This document shows, piece by piece, positions 1 through 9,757 of a DNA stretch of 32,317 bases. Source of the DNA: Rhizobium sp. Q54. GTDB lineage: Bacteria; Pseudomonadota; Alphaproteobacteria; Rhizobiales; Beijerinckiaceae. How positions within the stretch are numbered: position 1 is the stretch's first letter; every line of letters starts with the position of its first letter. The notes under the pieces are model-generated. The model was not told the origin of the DNA and searched no databases. It saw only the letters and a list, made by a program, of their open reading frames with translations. Position numbers and translations under genes: made by a program. The DNA lies in NCBI GenBank assembly GCA_945875875.1, contig CAMCMI010000005.1, forward strand, positions 1 through 32,317, read 5' to 3'.

Positions 1-620
1 TCAACGCCGATGGCGATCACTTCCGCGCCCAATTCCCAAAGCGCCTCCGGGGCCACGCGATAGCCCGCGCCATTGGCGCAATCGATGACGACGCGAAGGC
101 CTTCCAGCGACAGGGCGCGCGGCAAAGTGAGCTTGGCGAATTCGATGTAACGCGCACGCACGTCGTCCACGCGCCGCGCCCGTCCAAGATCGCGCGAGCC
201 CGCCAGTTGCGGGCCAAGATCGGACTCCATCAGGGCTTCGATCTCGTGCTCGACTTCGTCGGAGAGCTTGTAGCCGTCCGGCCCGAAGATCTTGATGCCA
301 TTGTCCTCAAATGCGTTGTGCGAGGCTGAAATCATCACGCCCATGTCTGCACGCATCGAGCGGGTGAGCATGGCTACAGCCGGGGTTGGCACCGGCCCCA
401 GCAACAGCGTGTCGATGCCCACCGACGTGAAACCCGCCACCAGCGCGTTCTCGATCATATAGCCAGACAGACGGGTGTCCTTGCCGATCACCACCCGGTG
501 GCGATGGTCGCCGCGACGGAACACTAGCCCCGCCGCCTGACCGACCTTGAGGGCGAGCTCAGGCGTAATCACTCCGTTTGCGCGTCCGCGAATGCCGTCG
601 GTCCCGAAATAAGTCCGCAT
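1..620 (-). CDS. glmM: Phosphoglucosamine mutase, N-terminal part; runs off the left edge
   Basis: Reverse-strand translation from ATG at 620 reads [31 protein letters not shown]...[29 protein letters not shown], with the GlmM N-terminus and the phosphoserine loop ISASHN. Confidence 0.95.
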   Translation of the reverse strand, partial: MRTYFGTDGIRGRANGVITPELALKVGQAAGLVFRRGDHRHRVVIGKDTRLSGYMIENALVAGFTSVGIDTLLLGPVPTPAVAMLTRSMRADMGVMISASHNAFEDNGIKIFGPDGYKLSDEVEHEIEALMESDLGPQLAGSRDLGRARRVDDVRARYIEFAKLTLPRALSLEGLRVVIDCANGAGYRVAPEALWELGAEVIAIGV

Positions 621-922
621 GCTGATCGTCCCGTAAAAGTTTGCCGTTGCCGGGGGGCGCGCCCAGCCTTGCCGCATGCAGATCCCGCACAACGCAAAGC
701 CAAGGCCATGACACCGTTATCACGATATACCACAATCGCGCTTGCGGAACCTCCCGCACCATGGACGTGCCGACCGTTGACGCACTTGCGCGTCGTCTCG
801 GCGGGTTTTGCAAGAGATTTTGCGAATATGACGAATTTGCCAATCTGAACGGCGCACGTATAAACCAGCCGAATGATACTGCCCGATCGCGCAGAGAGCT
901 CACGACAAGACGGGGATGTGGA

Positions 923-1669
923 ATGGCCGGCCATAGTCAGTTTAAGAACATCATGCACAAGAAGGGCAAGCAGGACGCGATCCGCTCCAAGCTCTTCTCC
1001 AAATTCGCCCGCGAAATCACGGTGGCGGCGAAAATGGGCATGCCAGACCCCGCCATGAACCCGCGCCTGCGGCTGGCCATTCTGGCCGCGCGCTCGGAAA
1101 ATATGCCCAAGGACAATATCGAGCGCGCGATCAAGAAGGCGTCGGGCGGCGACAGCGAAAACTACGACGAAGTGCGCTACGAGGGCTATGCGCCCGGCGG
1201 CGTGGCCGTCATCGTCGAGGCGTTGACCGACAACCGCAACCGCACGGCTGGCGAAGTGCGCTCGTTCTTCACCAAGTCCGGCGGCGCGCTGGCCGAAACC
1301 GGCGCGGTCGCCTTCATGTTCGACCATATCGGCGAAGTTGAGTTCGAGGCAAAAGTCGCCAGCGAAGACGCCATGATGGAAGCCGCCATCGAGGCAGGCG
1401 CCGATGACGTCACGTCTTCACCCGAAACCCATCTGGTGACGACCTCGCTCGAATCCCTTTCGGAAGTGACCAAGGCGCTGGAGGCTAAATTCGGCGAGCC
1501 GAAAAAATCCAAACTCGTCTGGCGCCCGCAAAACACCATCGTGGTGGACGACGAGACCGCTGAAAAAATCCTGAAACTTGTTGGCAATCTTGAAGACAAC
1601 GACGACGTGCAGAACGTCTACGCAAACTTCGAGATTTCCGAGGCGCTGATGGCCAAACTCGGCGGCTGA
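923..1669 (+). CDS. yebC: YebC/PmpR family regulatory protein (TACO1-like)
   Basis: ORF 641..1669; the family start is [32 protein letters not shown] at 923. Full-length, ends ...[18 protein letters not shown]. Confidence 0.95.
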   Translation: MAGHSQFKNIMHKKGKQDAIRSKLFSKFAREITVAAKMGMPDPAMNPRLRLAILAARSENMPKDNIERAIKKASGGDSENYDEVRYEGYAPGGVAVIVEALTDNRNRTAGEVRSFFTKSGGALAETGAVAFMFDHIGEVEFEAKVASEDAMMEAAIEAGADDVTSSPETHLVTTSLESLSEVTKALEAKFGEPKKSKLVWRPQNTIVVDDETAEKILKLVGNLEDNDDVQNVYANFEISEALMAKLGG

Positions 1670-1685
1670 TCGGCAAACAAAGCCG

Positions 1686-1714
1686 ATGCGAGGCCCCTGC
1701 GAGGGGCTTTGCCT
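1686..1714 (+). terminator. Candidate intrinsic terminator downstream of yebC
   Basis: GCCCC-TGCGA-GGGGC hairpin followed by TTTGCCTTT, between the convergent yebC and kup stops. Confidence 0.5.
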
Positions 1715-1733
1715 TTCCCCTAGATCGTGACCT

Positions 1734-3656
1734 CTAGATCGTGACTTGCGCGCCAAGCTCCACGACGCGATCAGACGGTATCGAGAAGAAGTCCGTGGCG
1801 TTGGTTGATTGCCGCGACAGGGCTATGAACAATTGATCCTGCCAATTGGGCATGCCGGAGTTAACCGATCTTTTCAGCGTGCGGCGGCCAAGAAAGAACG
1901 ACGTCGTCATGATGTCGAACTTCAGGCCTGCCTTGCGCAACGAGGCCAGCGCGGCAGGCACGCGCGGGCTTTCCATGAAGCCGTAATGCAGCGTGATGCG
2001 CGTGAAATCGTCCGACAGCTTTTCCGTCTCGAAACGGGCGGATTCGGGCACGCGCGGCATGTCCTCGGTTCGCACGCACACAATCATCACGCGTTCGTGC
2101 AATATCTTGTTGTGCTTGAGATTATGCATCAGCGCGGCGGGCGCAACTTCAGGGTTGCTGGTCAAAAAGATTGCGGTTCCCTGCACCCGCGTCGGTTTTG
2201 ATTTCTCCAGCATGCGGATCAAATCGCGGGTGGGAATGGAATCCCGGTGCGTCTTTTGCTCCAGCATGCGCGTGCCGCGATTCCACGTCCACATGATCGC
2301 GACCATCGTAGCGCCGATCAGCACCGGCACATAGCCGCCCTCAAACAGCTTCAGCAGGTTGGACGTGAAGAACGCCATTTCGATGACGAGAAAGCCACTG
2401 ACGAAAAGGGCCGAGCCCCAGGCGTTCCAGCCCCACATGCGCCAGGCTATGAAGAACAGCAGGCAGGAATCGACGACCATCGAGGCGGTGACGGCGATGC
2501 CGTAGGCGGAGGCCAGATTGCTGGACGAGCGGAACAGCAGCACCAGCAGCAACACGCCGATCAGCAGCAGGCGGTTCACGCGCGGCAGGTAGATCTGCCC
2601 TTCCTGCGTGTCCGACGTGTGATGAATCTCAAGGCGCGGCAGCAGCCCGAGCTGGATCGCCTGACGCGCCAACGAATAGGCGCCGGTGATGACGGCCTGG
2701 CTGGCGATGACGGTTGAAACCGTGGCGAGCAAAACAAGTGGCAGCAGCGCCCAGTCCGGCGCCATCAGATAGAAGGGATTGGAGATCGTCTCGGGCTGCG
2801 CGATGATGAGCGCGCCTTGTCCCAAATAGTTCAGCATCAAGGCCGGGAAGACGAAGAAAATCCAAGCCGCCTGAATCGGCTTGCGTCCAAAATGGCCCAT
2901 GTCAGCGTAAAGCGCCTCAGCGCCGGTCACCGCCAGAAACACGCTGCCCAGAACCACGAAGCTGATGAGGCCGTGAGAGAACAAAAACTCGAGCGCGTTG
3001 ACCGGATTGAACGCATGCAGAATTTCCGGCGCGTCGCCGATGTGGTAGATTCCAAGCAGGGAAATAACGCTGAACCATACCAGCATGATCGGGCTGAACC
3101 ATGTCGACACGCGCGCGGTGCCGCTGCTTTGCACCGCAAACAACGACACCAGAATGACGATCGTAATCCCCACGACATAAGGCTCGAACAGCGGCGTCAC
3201 GAGCTTCAGCCCCTCGACGGCCGAGAGCACAGAAATTGCCGGCGTGATGATGGCGTCGCCGGTGAACAGCGCCGCTCCCGCAAGGCCCAGAACGAAAATG
3301 ATTGAGCTGCGTCGCCCGAACGCCTTCTGCGCCAGCGCCATCAACGCCAGAGTCCCGCCCTCGCCCCGATTGTCGGCGCGCAGAACGAAGATCACATATT
3401 TCAAGGTGACGACGAGAAACAGCGCCCAGATCAGCATCGATACGACGCCGATCACCTCGTCTGGCGTCACCGCTCCGCCTTTGGTGGCGTGGACCAGAGA
3501 TTCACGCAGCGCGTAAAGCGGGCTGGTGCCGATATCGCCAAACACGACGCCCAGCGAGGCGAAGGCGAGCGTCGCCAGATTGGCGCCGCCGCCATGCGAC
3601 CCAGCCGGTGCTGGTTGAGGCTCTGGCTGCGTCTTTGAAGAGGGCTCCGTCAGCAT
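1734..3656 (-). CDS. kup: Potassium transporter Kup (KUP/HAK/KT family)
   Basis: From MLTEPSSK at 3656: ...LATLAFASLGVVFGDIGTSPLYALRE..., many TM segments, C-terminus YFFSIPSDRVVELGAQVTI-like (DFFSIPSDRVVELGAQVTI). Confidence 0.95.
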   Translation of the reverse strand: MLTEPSSKTQPEPQPAPAGSHGGGANLATLAFASLGVVFGDIGTSPLYALRESLVHATKGGAVTPDEVIGVVSMLIWALFLVVTLKYVIFVLRADNRGEGGTLALMALAQKAFGRRSSIIFVLGLAGAALFTGDAIITPAISVLSAVEGLKLVTPLFEPYVVGITIVILVSLFAVQSSGTARVSTWFSPIMLVWFSVISLLGIYHIGDAPEILHAFNPVNALEFLFSHGLISFVVLGSVFLAVTGAEALYADMGHFGRKPIQAAWIFFVFPALMLNYLGQGALIIAQPETISNPFYLMAPDWALLPLVLLATVSTVIASQAVITGAYSLARQAIQLGLLPRLEIHHTSDTQEGQIYLPRVNRLLLIGVLLLVLLFRSSSNLASAYGIAVTASMVVDSCLLFFIAWRMWGWNAWGSALFVSGFLVIEMAFFTSNLLKLFEGGYVPVLIGATMVAIMWTWNRGTRMLEQKTHRDSIPTRDLIRMLEKSKPTRVQGTAIFLTSNPEVAPAALMHNLKHNKILHERVMIVCVRTEDMPRVPESARFETEKLSDDFTRITLHYGFMESPRVPAALASLRKAGLKFDIMTTSFFLGRRTLKRSVNSGMPNWQDQLFIALSRQSTNATDFFSIPSDRVVELGAQVTI

Positions 3657-3831
3657 GATAGGGCCTTGTGGAATCCTGTTTTGGTCCAAACGGACCCATG
3701 CGATACAACTTGGGATCAACTCGCCCAGCCCCCGCAGCGAGCGGCGTATAGCGCGTTTACCCAATCTCCACAAATCGCTTCGGGTCGCTATCGGTATTGC
3801 AGGCTCGCCCGCGCGCTGCCATCACAAGAGC

Positions 3832-6336
3832 ATGACAGGCCGCACGACAGATCCGATGACATTCGACGCCCCTTTACCTATTGACGAGGTCTTGCCGCAA
3901 ATCACGGCGGCGCTTGCGGAAAACCCGCGCGCCATTTTGGTCGCCCCGCCGGGCGCGGGCAAAACAACGCGGGTTCCGCTGGCGCTGATGGGCGCCGGTT
4001 TCGTCGGCTCGGGACGCATTCTCGTGCTGGAGCCAAGGCGCCTTGCCGCCCGTGCCGCCGCTGACCGCATGGCCGCCACGCTTGGCGAAAAGGTGGGCGA
4101 GCGCGTCGGCCTGCGCGTGCGCATGGAATCGAAAACCTCCGCCCGCACCCGCATCGAGGTCATTACCGAGGGCGTGTTTACCCGCATGATCCTTGACGAC
4201 CCCGCGCTTGAGGGCGTGAGCGCCGTCCTGTTCGACGAATTCCACGAGCGCTCGCTCGACGCCGATCTTGGCCTGGCGCTGGCGCTCGATTCGCAAGCGG
4301 GATTGCGCGAGGATTTGCGCCTCCTCGTCATGTCGGCCACGCTCGACGGCGCCCGCGTCTCCTCGCTGATGGAGAACGCGCCCGTCATCGCCAGTGAGGG
4401 CCGCGCTTTTCCTGTGGATACAATTTATCTTGGCCGCGATTCGAGCCTCGACGTCGTAGAGGCTGTGACCCGCGCCATTCTGCGCGCGCTGGGGGAGGAG
4501 AGCGGCTCTGTGCTCGCCTTCCTGCCGGGGCAAGGCGAAATTCTGCGCACCGCCGAGCGGCTTGCCGAGCGCGTGCGCTGGCCCGACGTCGATATCGCGC
4601 CTCTGTTTGGCGTGATGGAGCGCAGCGCGCAGGACAAGGCCGTTGCGCCAGCGGCGCCGGGGCGTCGCAAGATCGTGCTGGCCACGTCCATTGCCGAAAC
4701 CTCGCTCACCATTGAGGGCGTGCGCGTGGTGGTTGATTGCGGCCTCGTTCGCACGCCACGCTATGAGCCTGACGTTGGCGTGACCCGGCTTGAGACCATC
4801 CGCGTCTCCCGCGCCGCCGCCGATCAGCGTCGCGGCCGTGCGGGCCGGACCCAGCCTGGCGTTTGCTATAGGCTTTGGGAAGAGGCGGGCAATGGCGCTT
4901 TGCAGGCCTATGCGACGCCGGAAATTCTTTGCGCCGATCTCTCAGGCCTGCTGCTGGATTGCGCGCAATGGGGCGCGCGCGATCCCGCCAGCTTGCGCTG
5001 GCTCGATCCCCCGCCCGCAGGCGCGCTGAACGAGGCCCGGGCTTTGTTGATGCGCCTTGGCGCACTCGACGGTGAAGGCGCCGTCACCGCACAGGGCCGC
5101 AAGCTGCGCGCTCTGCCTTTACCGCCAAGGCTTGCGCGCATGGTGACGGGCGCCGCCGACATCGGGCTCGCCAGACTTGCCGCCGATCTGGCCGCATGCG
5201 CCTCCGAGCGCGGCCTTGGCGGCGACGATGTTGATCTTGCCGAGCGCGTTCGCCGCATGCGCTCTGAGCGATCCGAGCGCGCAAAAGCCGCGCGCGCCAT
5301 GGCGGACGGCTGGAGCCGCATGGCTGCGCGCGCCAGCGATGCGATGCAATTCAACGATGATGATGTTTCCGAATGCGGTCGCCTGCTGGCGCTGGCCTGG
5401 CCCGACCGCATCGCCAAAGCGCGCGGCGGCGCAGGTGAATTTTTAATGGTCAACGGCCGCGCCGGCGCAATTGAGCCTCATCGAGCTTTGGCGCGCGAGC
5501 CTTATATAGTCGTGGCCGATCTCACTGGCCGCGCTGGCGCCGCGCGCATCGTGTCAGGCGCAGCTATTTCTCTCGACGAGATAGAAACAATTGCAGGCGC
5601 AGCGATTGAAGCGCGCGAGGAGATTGCGTTCGAGCGCAGCGATGCAAGCGTAAAAGCGCGCCGCGTGCGCAGACTCGGCGCTTTGGTTTTAGCTTCGCAG
5701 CCTATGTCGGCCAAAGGTCCGGAGGCTGCGCGCATATTGGCTGAAGGCCTTGCTGCGCAGGGACTTTCGCGCCTGCCATGGAGCAAGGCGCAAAAACAAT
5801 GGCGCGACCGCGTCAACTTTTTGCGTCGCAATGGGGGCGAAGAAGACTGGCCCGATCTGTCCGACGATGCGCTGGCCACCAGCGCCGCGCAATGGCTTGC
5901 GCCCTTTATTGAAGGGCGCTCGTCGTTTGCCGCCATTCAGCCCGACGATCTTGAGCAAGCCTTGCGCGCCTTGCTGCCGTGGGATTTGCAGCGACGGCTC
6001 GACATTGAGGCGCCGACGCATTTCGAGGCGCCCACAGGATCGCACATCGCCATTGATTATGAGTCCGACGGCGCGCCGGTTCTGGCTGTGCGCGTGCAGG
6101 AACTCTACGGGCTCAGCGCACATCCAAGCCTTGCGCGCGGGCGCGCTCCGTTGACGCTGCATCTGTTGTCTCCCGCCCATCGCCCGATTCAAATTACCCG
6201 CGATCTGCCCGGCTTCTGGCGCGGCTCATGGGCGGCGGTAAAGTCGGATATGAAAGGCCGCTATCCGCGTCATCTGTGGCCCGACGATCCAGCGAGCGCT
6301 GCGCCAACCACGCGCGCCAAACCAAGAGGCACATGA
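3832..6336 (+). CDS. hrpB: ATP-dependent RNA helicase HrpB
   Basis: Walker A APPGAGKTTRVPLALM, DEFHERSLDADLGLAL (DEFH box), SATLDG, RRGRAGRTQPGVCYRL; HrpB-type C-terminus. Start ambiguous (3832 or 3856). Confidence 0.93.
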   Translation: MTGRTTDPMTFDAPLPIDEVLPQITAALAENPRAILVAPPGAGKTTRVPLALMGAGFVGSGRILVLEPRRLAARAAADRMAATLGEKVGERVGLRVRMESKTSARTRIEVITEGVFTRMILDDPALEGVSAVLFDEFHERSLDADLGLALALDSQAGLREDLRLLVMSATLDGARVSSLMENAPVIASEGRAFPVDTIYLGRDSSLDVVEAVTRAILRALGEESGSVLAFLPGQGEILRTAERLAERVRWPDVDIAPLFGVMERSAQDKAVAPAAPGRRKIVLATSIAETSLTIEGVRVVVDCGLVRTPRYEPDVGVTRLETIRVSRAAADQRRGRAGRTQPGVCYRLWEEAGNGALQAYATPEILCADLSGLLLDCAQWGARDPASLRWLDPPPAGALNEARALLMRLGALDGEGAVTAQGRKLRALPLPPRLARMVTGAADIGLARLAADLAACASERGLGGDDVDLAERVRRMRSERSERAKAARAMADGWSRMAARASDAMQFNDDDVSECGRLLALAWPDRIAKARGGAGEFLMVNGRAGAIEPHRALAREPYIVVADLTGRAGAARIVSGAAISLDEIETIAGAAIEAREEIAFERSDASVKARRVRRLGALVLASQPMSAKGPEAARILAEGLAAQGLSRLPWSKAQKQWRDRVNFLRRNGGEEDWPDLSDDALATSAAQWLAPFIEGRSSFAAIQPDDLEQALRALLPWDLQRRLDIEAPTHFEAPTGSHIAIDYESDGAPVLAVRVQELYGLSAHPSLARGRAPLTLHLLSPAHRPIQITRDLPGFWRGSWAAVKSDMKGRYPRHLWPDDPASAAPTTRAKPRGT

Positions 6337-6833
6337 TGATTTTGCGTGACGCATTGCTCGAAGACTTGCCCGCTATCGCCGCCATCTATGCCCATCATGT
6401 GCGCAGCGGCACAGGCTCGTTCGAGGAAGAGCCGCCGGGTGTTGAGATCATGATTGAACGCTGGCGCGCAGTCACAAATCGCAATCTGCCGTGGCTTGTG
6501 GCGGAAGTTGACGGCGCCATTGCAGGCTATGCCTACGCGCGCCCCTATCATGAGCGCTCCGCCTATCGCTTCACGCTGGAAGACGCGGTCTATGTCGCCG
6601 CCGGCGCAGCGCGCGGCGGGTTGGGCCGGGCGCTGCTCTCAAACGTGCTCGACCGTTGCGCCAGCGACGGCTATCGGCAAATGATCGCCATCATCGGCGA
6701 CAGCGCAAACGCAGGCTCCATCGGCCTGCACGCGTCGCTCGGCTTTCAGCATGTGGGCACGCTTCGCAACGTCGGCGTCAAGTTCGGGCGCTCGCTTGAT
6801 TCCGTACTGATGCAGCGCGAGTTGTCTTGCTGA
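6333..6833 (+). CDS. GNAT family N-acetyltransferase (phosphinothricin acetyltransferase-like)
   Basis: MMILRDALLEDLPAIAAIYAHHVRSGTGSFEEEPP...GGLGRALLSNVLDRCASDGYRQMIAIIGDSANAGSIGLHASLGFQHVGTL. Start overlaps the hrpB stop (ATGATG). Confidence 0.88.
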   Translation: MMILRDALLEDLPAIAAIYAHHVRSGTGSFEEEPPGVEIMIERWRAVTNRNLPWLVAEVDGAIAGYAYARPYHERSAYRFTLEDAVYVAAGAARGGLGRALLSNVLDRCASDGYRQMIAIIGDSANAGSIGLHASLGFQHVGTLRNVGVKFGRSLDSVLMQRELSC

Positions 6834-6907
6834 ACTTTGTTCCCCAAACGTTCTTGCGCGACGCTGCGGCATTAGCTAGGCTTGAAGCTTGTTCGGGGGA
6901 GCTGGCC

Positions 6908-8446
6908 ATGGTCGTGCGGGTCGAGACGATAGCGTTCGAGGGCGTTGAGGCCCGGCCCGTGGACGTGCAGGTGCAATTGTCCAATGGCGCGGTGGCCTTC
7001 GCAGTCGTCGGACTGGCGGACAAGGCAGTGGGCGAATCGCGGGAGCGGGTGCGCGCCGCGCTCAACGCTTCGGGGCTGGCTCTGCCAGCCCGGCGCATCA
7101 CCGTGAACCTTGCGCCAGCGGACATGCCCAAGGAGGGCAGCCATTATGATCTCCCCATAGCGCTCGCCGTCATGGCCGCCATCGGCGCCATTCCCGCCGA
7201 CGCGCTGGCGGGTTTTACAATTCTGGGCGAACTCGCGCTCGACGGCACGATTACGGCGGTCGCTGGCGTCTTGCCCGCCGCCGTCAGCGCCAATTCGCGC
7301 GGTCATGGCCTGATTTGTCCCGAAGCTTGCGGGCCGGAAGCGGCCTGGGCCTCAAGCGACATCGAGATTCTGGCGCCGCGTTCGCTCATTCAGCTCGCCA
7401 ACCACTTTCGCGGCACGCAAGTCATGTCGCGGCCAGCGCCCGCCATTCGCGCGCAAGGAAAAAGCTATCCCGATCTGCGCGACATCAAAGGTCAGGAAAG
7501 CGCCAAGCGCGCGCTCGAAGTGGCGGCGGCGGGAGGGCATAACCTGCTCATGAGCGGGCCGCCGGGATCGGGCAAATCCATGCTGGCGGCGCGCCTGCCC
7601 TCGATCCTGCCGCCGCTGTCGCCGCGCGAATTGCTGGAAGTGTCGATGATTCACTCGGTCGCTGGCGCGCTGGCTGGCGGTGAATTGACGGACCGGCGCC
7701 CGTTTCGCGCACCCCATCATTCGGCCTCGATGGCTGCGCTGGTTGGCGGCGGCGCCAACGCGCGGCCCGGGGAGGCCTCGCTGGCGCACAATGGCGTGTT
7801 GTTTCTCGACGAGCTGCCGGAGTTTCAGGCGCAAGCGCTCGATTCGCTGCGCCAGCCAATGGAGACCGGCGAGATCGCGATTGCCCGCGTGCATCATCGC
7901 GTCGTCTATCCCGCCCGTTTTCAATTAGTGGCGGCGATGAACCCGTGCCGCTGCGGCCATGCGGACGATCCGGGCTTCTCATGCCGGCGCATGCCCAATG
8001 AGCGTTGCATCGCCACCTATCAGGGGCGCATTTCTGGCCCGATGCTGGATCGCTTCGATCTGTCGATCAACGTGCCTGCGGTGAGCGCGTCGGATTTGAT
8101 TTTGCCGCCGCCGACGGAAGGCTCGGCGGAGGTCGGCGCCCGGGTGGCGCGGGCGCGCGACATTCAAACGCGCCGCTTCGCCAGCATCGGCCTGCCCCAT
8201 ATTGCGTGCAATTCCGCGGCTCCGCCCAATGTGCTGGAGACGATTGCGCCGCTCGATTCAGCCGCTGCCGCGCTGCTGCGCGAGGCGTCCGACCGCTTGC
8301 GGCTGACGGCGCGCGGGTTTCATCGCGTGCTCAAACTTGCGCGCACGCTGGCCGATCTTGAGGGCGCAGAAAACATCGGCCGCCAGCATCTGGCCGAGGC
8401 GCTTGGCTATCGCGCCAGAGGCCTCAACCAGTCGCAAGCCGCGTGA
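6908..8446 (+). CDS. comM: YifB/ComM family Mg-chelatase-like AAA ATPase
   Basis: MVVRVETIAFEGVEARPVDVQVQLSNG..., Walker A SGPPGSGKSMLAARLPSILPPL, FRAPHHSAS, FLDELPEF, MNPCRCGH. SD-like GGGGGAG upstream of ATG 6908. Confidence 0.93.
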   Translation: MVVRVETIAFEGVEARPVDVQVQLSNGAVAFAVVGLADKAVGESRERVRAALNASGLALPARRITVNLAPADMPKEGSHYDLPIALAVMAAIGAIPADALAGFTILGELALDGTITAVAGVLPAAVSANSRGHGLICPEACGPEAAWASSDIEILAPRSLIQLANHFRGTQVMSRPAPAIRAQGKSYPDLRDIKGQESAKRALEVAAAGGHNLLMSGPPGSGKSMLAARLPSILPPLSPRELLEVSMIHSVAGALAGGELTDRRPFRAPHHSASMAALVGGGANARPGEASLAHNGVLFLDELPEFQAQALDSLRQPMETGEIAIARVHHRVVYPARFQLVAAMNPCRCGHADDPGFSCRRMPNERCIATYQGRISGPMLDRFDLSINVPAVSASDLILPPPTEGSAEVGARVARARDIQTRRFASIGLPHIACNSAAPPNVLETIAPLDSAAAALLREASDRLRLTARGFHRVLKLARTLADLEGAENIGRQHLAEALGYRARGLNQSQAA

Positions 8447-8469
8447 GGCGCCGCAATGACGGCGCCTCA
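8444..8469. terminator. Perfect 10-bp stem hairpin between convergent comM and metE-like genes; candidate bidirectional terminator
   Basis: TGAGGCGCCG-CAATGA-CGGCGCCTCA; the comM TGA stop is the first three bases of the stem. Confidence 0.5.
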
Positions 8470-8476
8470 AACTCGC

Positions 8477-9595
8477 TCAGCCCCAGACCTCTTGCGCCGT
8501 TTCCACCACCAGCCGCAGCTTGTCCATCTCTTCGGCGACCGAAAGCTTGTTGCCGCGCTCGCCGCTGGCGAACCCGCATTGCGGCGACAGAGCCAGCCGC
8601 TCCAGCGGACAGAATTTGGAGGCTTCTTCAATGCGGCGCTTGAGATCGTCTTTCGTCTCCAGCGCGCCCGATTTGGTGGTGACAAGGCCCAGCACGACGG
8701 TCTTGCCGGCGGGGACATAGCGCAGCGGCCTGAAATCGCCGGCGCGCGCGCTGTCGTATTCCAGAAAATAAGCATCGACGTTGATGCCGTTGAACAAAGC
8801 GTCGGCCACCGGCTCATAACCGCCTTCAGCCACCCACGCGCCTTCAAAATTGCCGCGGCACAGATGGATCGCCTTGGTCATGTCGGCAGGGGCTGCGGCC
8901 AGCGCATCGTTGATGATCTTCGCATAGGTCTGCGGCAGCTTGTCGGGGTCTTCGCCAATGGCTTGCGCTTCGGCGCGCATCGCTGGATCGCACAGGTAGG
9001 CGAAATTGGTTTCGTCGATTTGCAGATAACGGCACCCCGCATTCGCCAGATCGGCGATTTCTTCGGCGTAAATGCGCGAAAGGTCGGCGTAGAAATCCTC
9101 CATGCGCGGATAGGCGGCGGAATCGACGCCGCCGCGACCGGCGCGGAAATGCAGGATCGAGGGCGAGGGGATCGTCTGCTTGGGCGTCTTGCGCGCGACC
9201 GATTTCACGTAAGCAAAATGATCGACGAAAATCTTTTTCGGGCGCGACAGCTTGCCGGTGATGTGAAACGCCGACAATGGACGCTCGATGTCGCCCTCAG
9301 CGGTGCGGAACGTGGCGTTGGCGCCAGTCTTGACGGAGGCGACGTTTTCAAACGACAGCAAAAAATCAGAATGCCACAGAGTGCGGCGAAACTCGCCGTC
9401 GGTGACGACCTGCAACCCGATGTCTTCCTGCATCCGCACCACCTCAGCGATGGCCGCGTCTTCCATCTGCGTCAGCTCGGCGCGGGTCACTTCGCCCTTG
9501 CGAAAACGTTCGCGGGCCGCCAGCAGCGAGGGCGGACGCAACAGGCTCCCCACATGGTCGGCGCGGAACGGTGGCGCATCGCGGTGCAGGCTCAT
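8477..9595 (-). CDS. Cobalamin-independent methionine synthase (MetE C-terminal domain-like) family protein
   Basis: FRADHVGSLLRPPSLL..., YLQIDETNFAYL, AIHLCRGNFEGAW, LALSPQCGFAS: Zn-ligand motifs (HxC, PQCGF) of the MetE C-terminal fold; about 372 aa with no MetE N-terminal domain. Confidence 0.88.
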   Translation of the reverse strand: MSLHRDAPPFRADHVGSLLRPPSLLAARERFRKGEVTRAELTQMEDAAIAEVVRMQEDIGLQVVTDGEFRRTLWHSDFLLSFENVASVKTGANATFRTAEGDIERPLSAFHITGKLSRPKKIFVDHFAYVKSVARKTPKQTIPSPSILHFRAGRGGVDSAAYPRMEDFYADLSRIYAEEIADLANAGCRYLQIDETNFAYLCDPAMRAEAQAIGEDPDKLPQTYAKIINDALAAAPADMTKAIHLCRGNFEGAWVAEGGYEPVADALFNGINVDAYFLEYDSARAGDFRPLRYVPAGKTVVLGLVTTKSGALETKDDLKRRIEEASKFCPLERLALSPQCGFASGERGNKLSVAEEMDKLRLVVETAQEVWG

Positions 9596-9757
9596 CAGGC
9601 GCTTCTCCCAAAATTCCGGCCTCGCGCCGGTTCGCGTGCAGATTGGGCAGCGCGGGCGCCTGCGTCAAGCCGATCCATGTTCAAAGCACCCATGAAGCGC
9701 AACGCTATTTCAACAGGTGACGTTCAAGCTGCCTGTGTTTTCAAAAAGGTGCCCGCG

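Noticed and set aside
3683-3696. GGTCC-AAAC-GGACC inverted repeat in the kup-hrpB gap, possibly another member of the GGTCCA repeat family
   Set aside because: It lacks the GCGCGC stem and the GATGCGCG segment; a 5-bp palindrome can occur by chance.
8456-9757. Upstream 434 codons of the 968-aa ORF 8456..11362, which could suggest a giant fused kinase
   Set aside because: This part lies antisense to the metE-like gene, has artefactual composition (RLQRARFGGDKAQHDG...), and a good start with SD-like AAGG exists at 9758.
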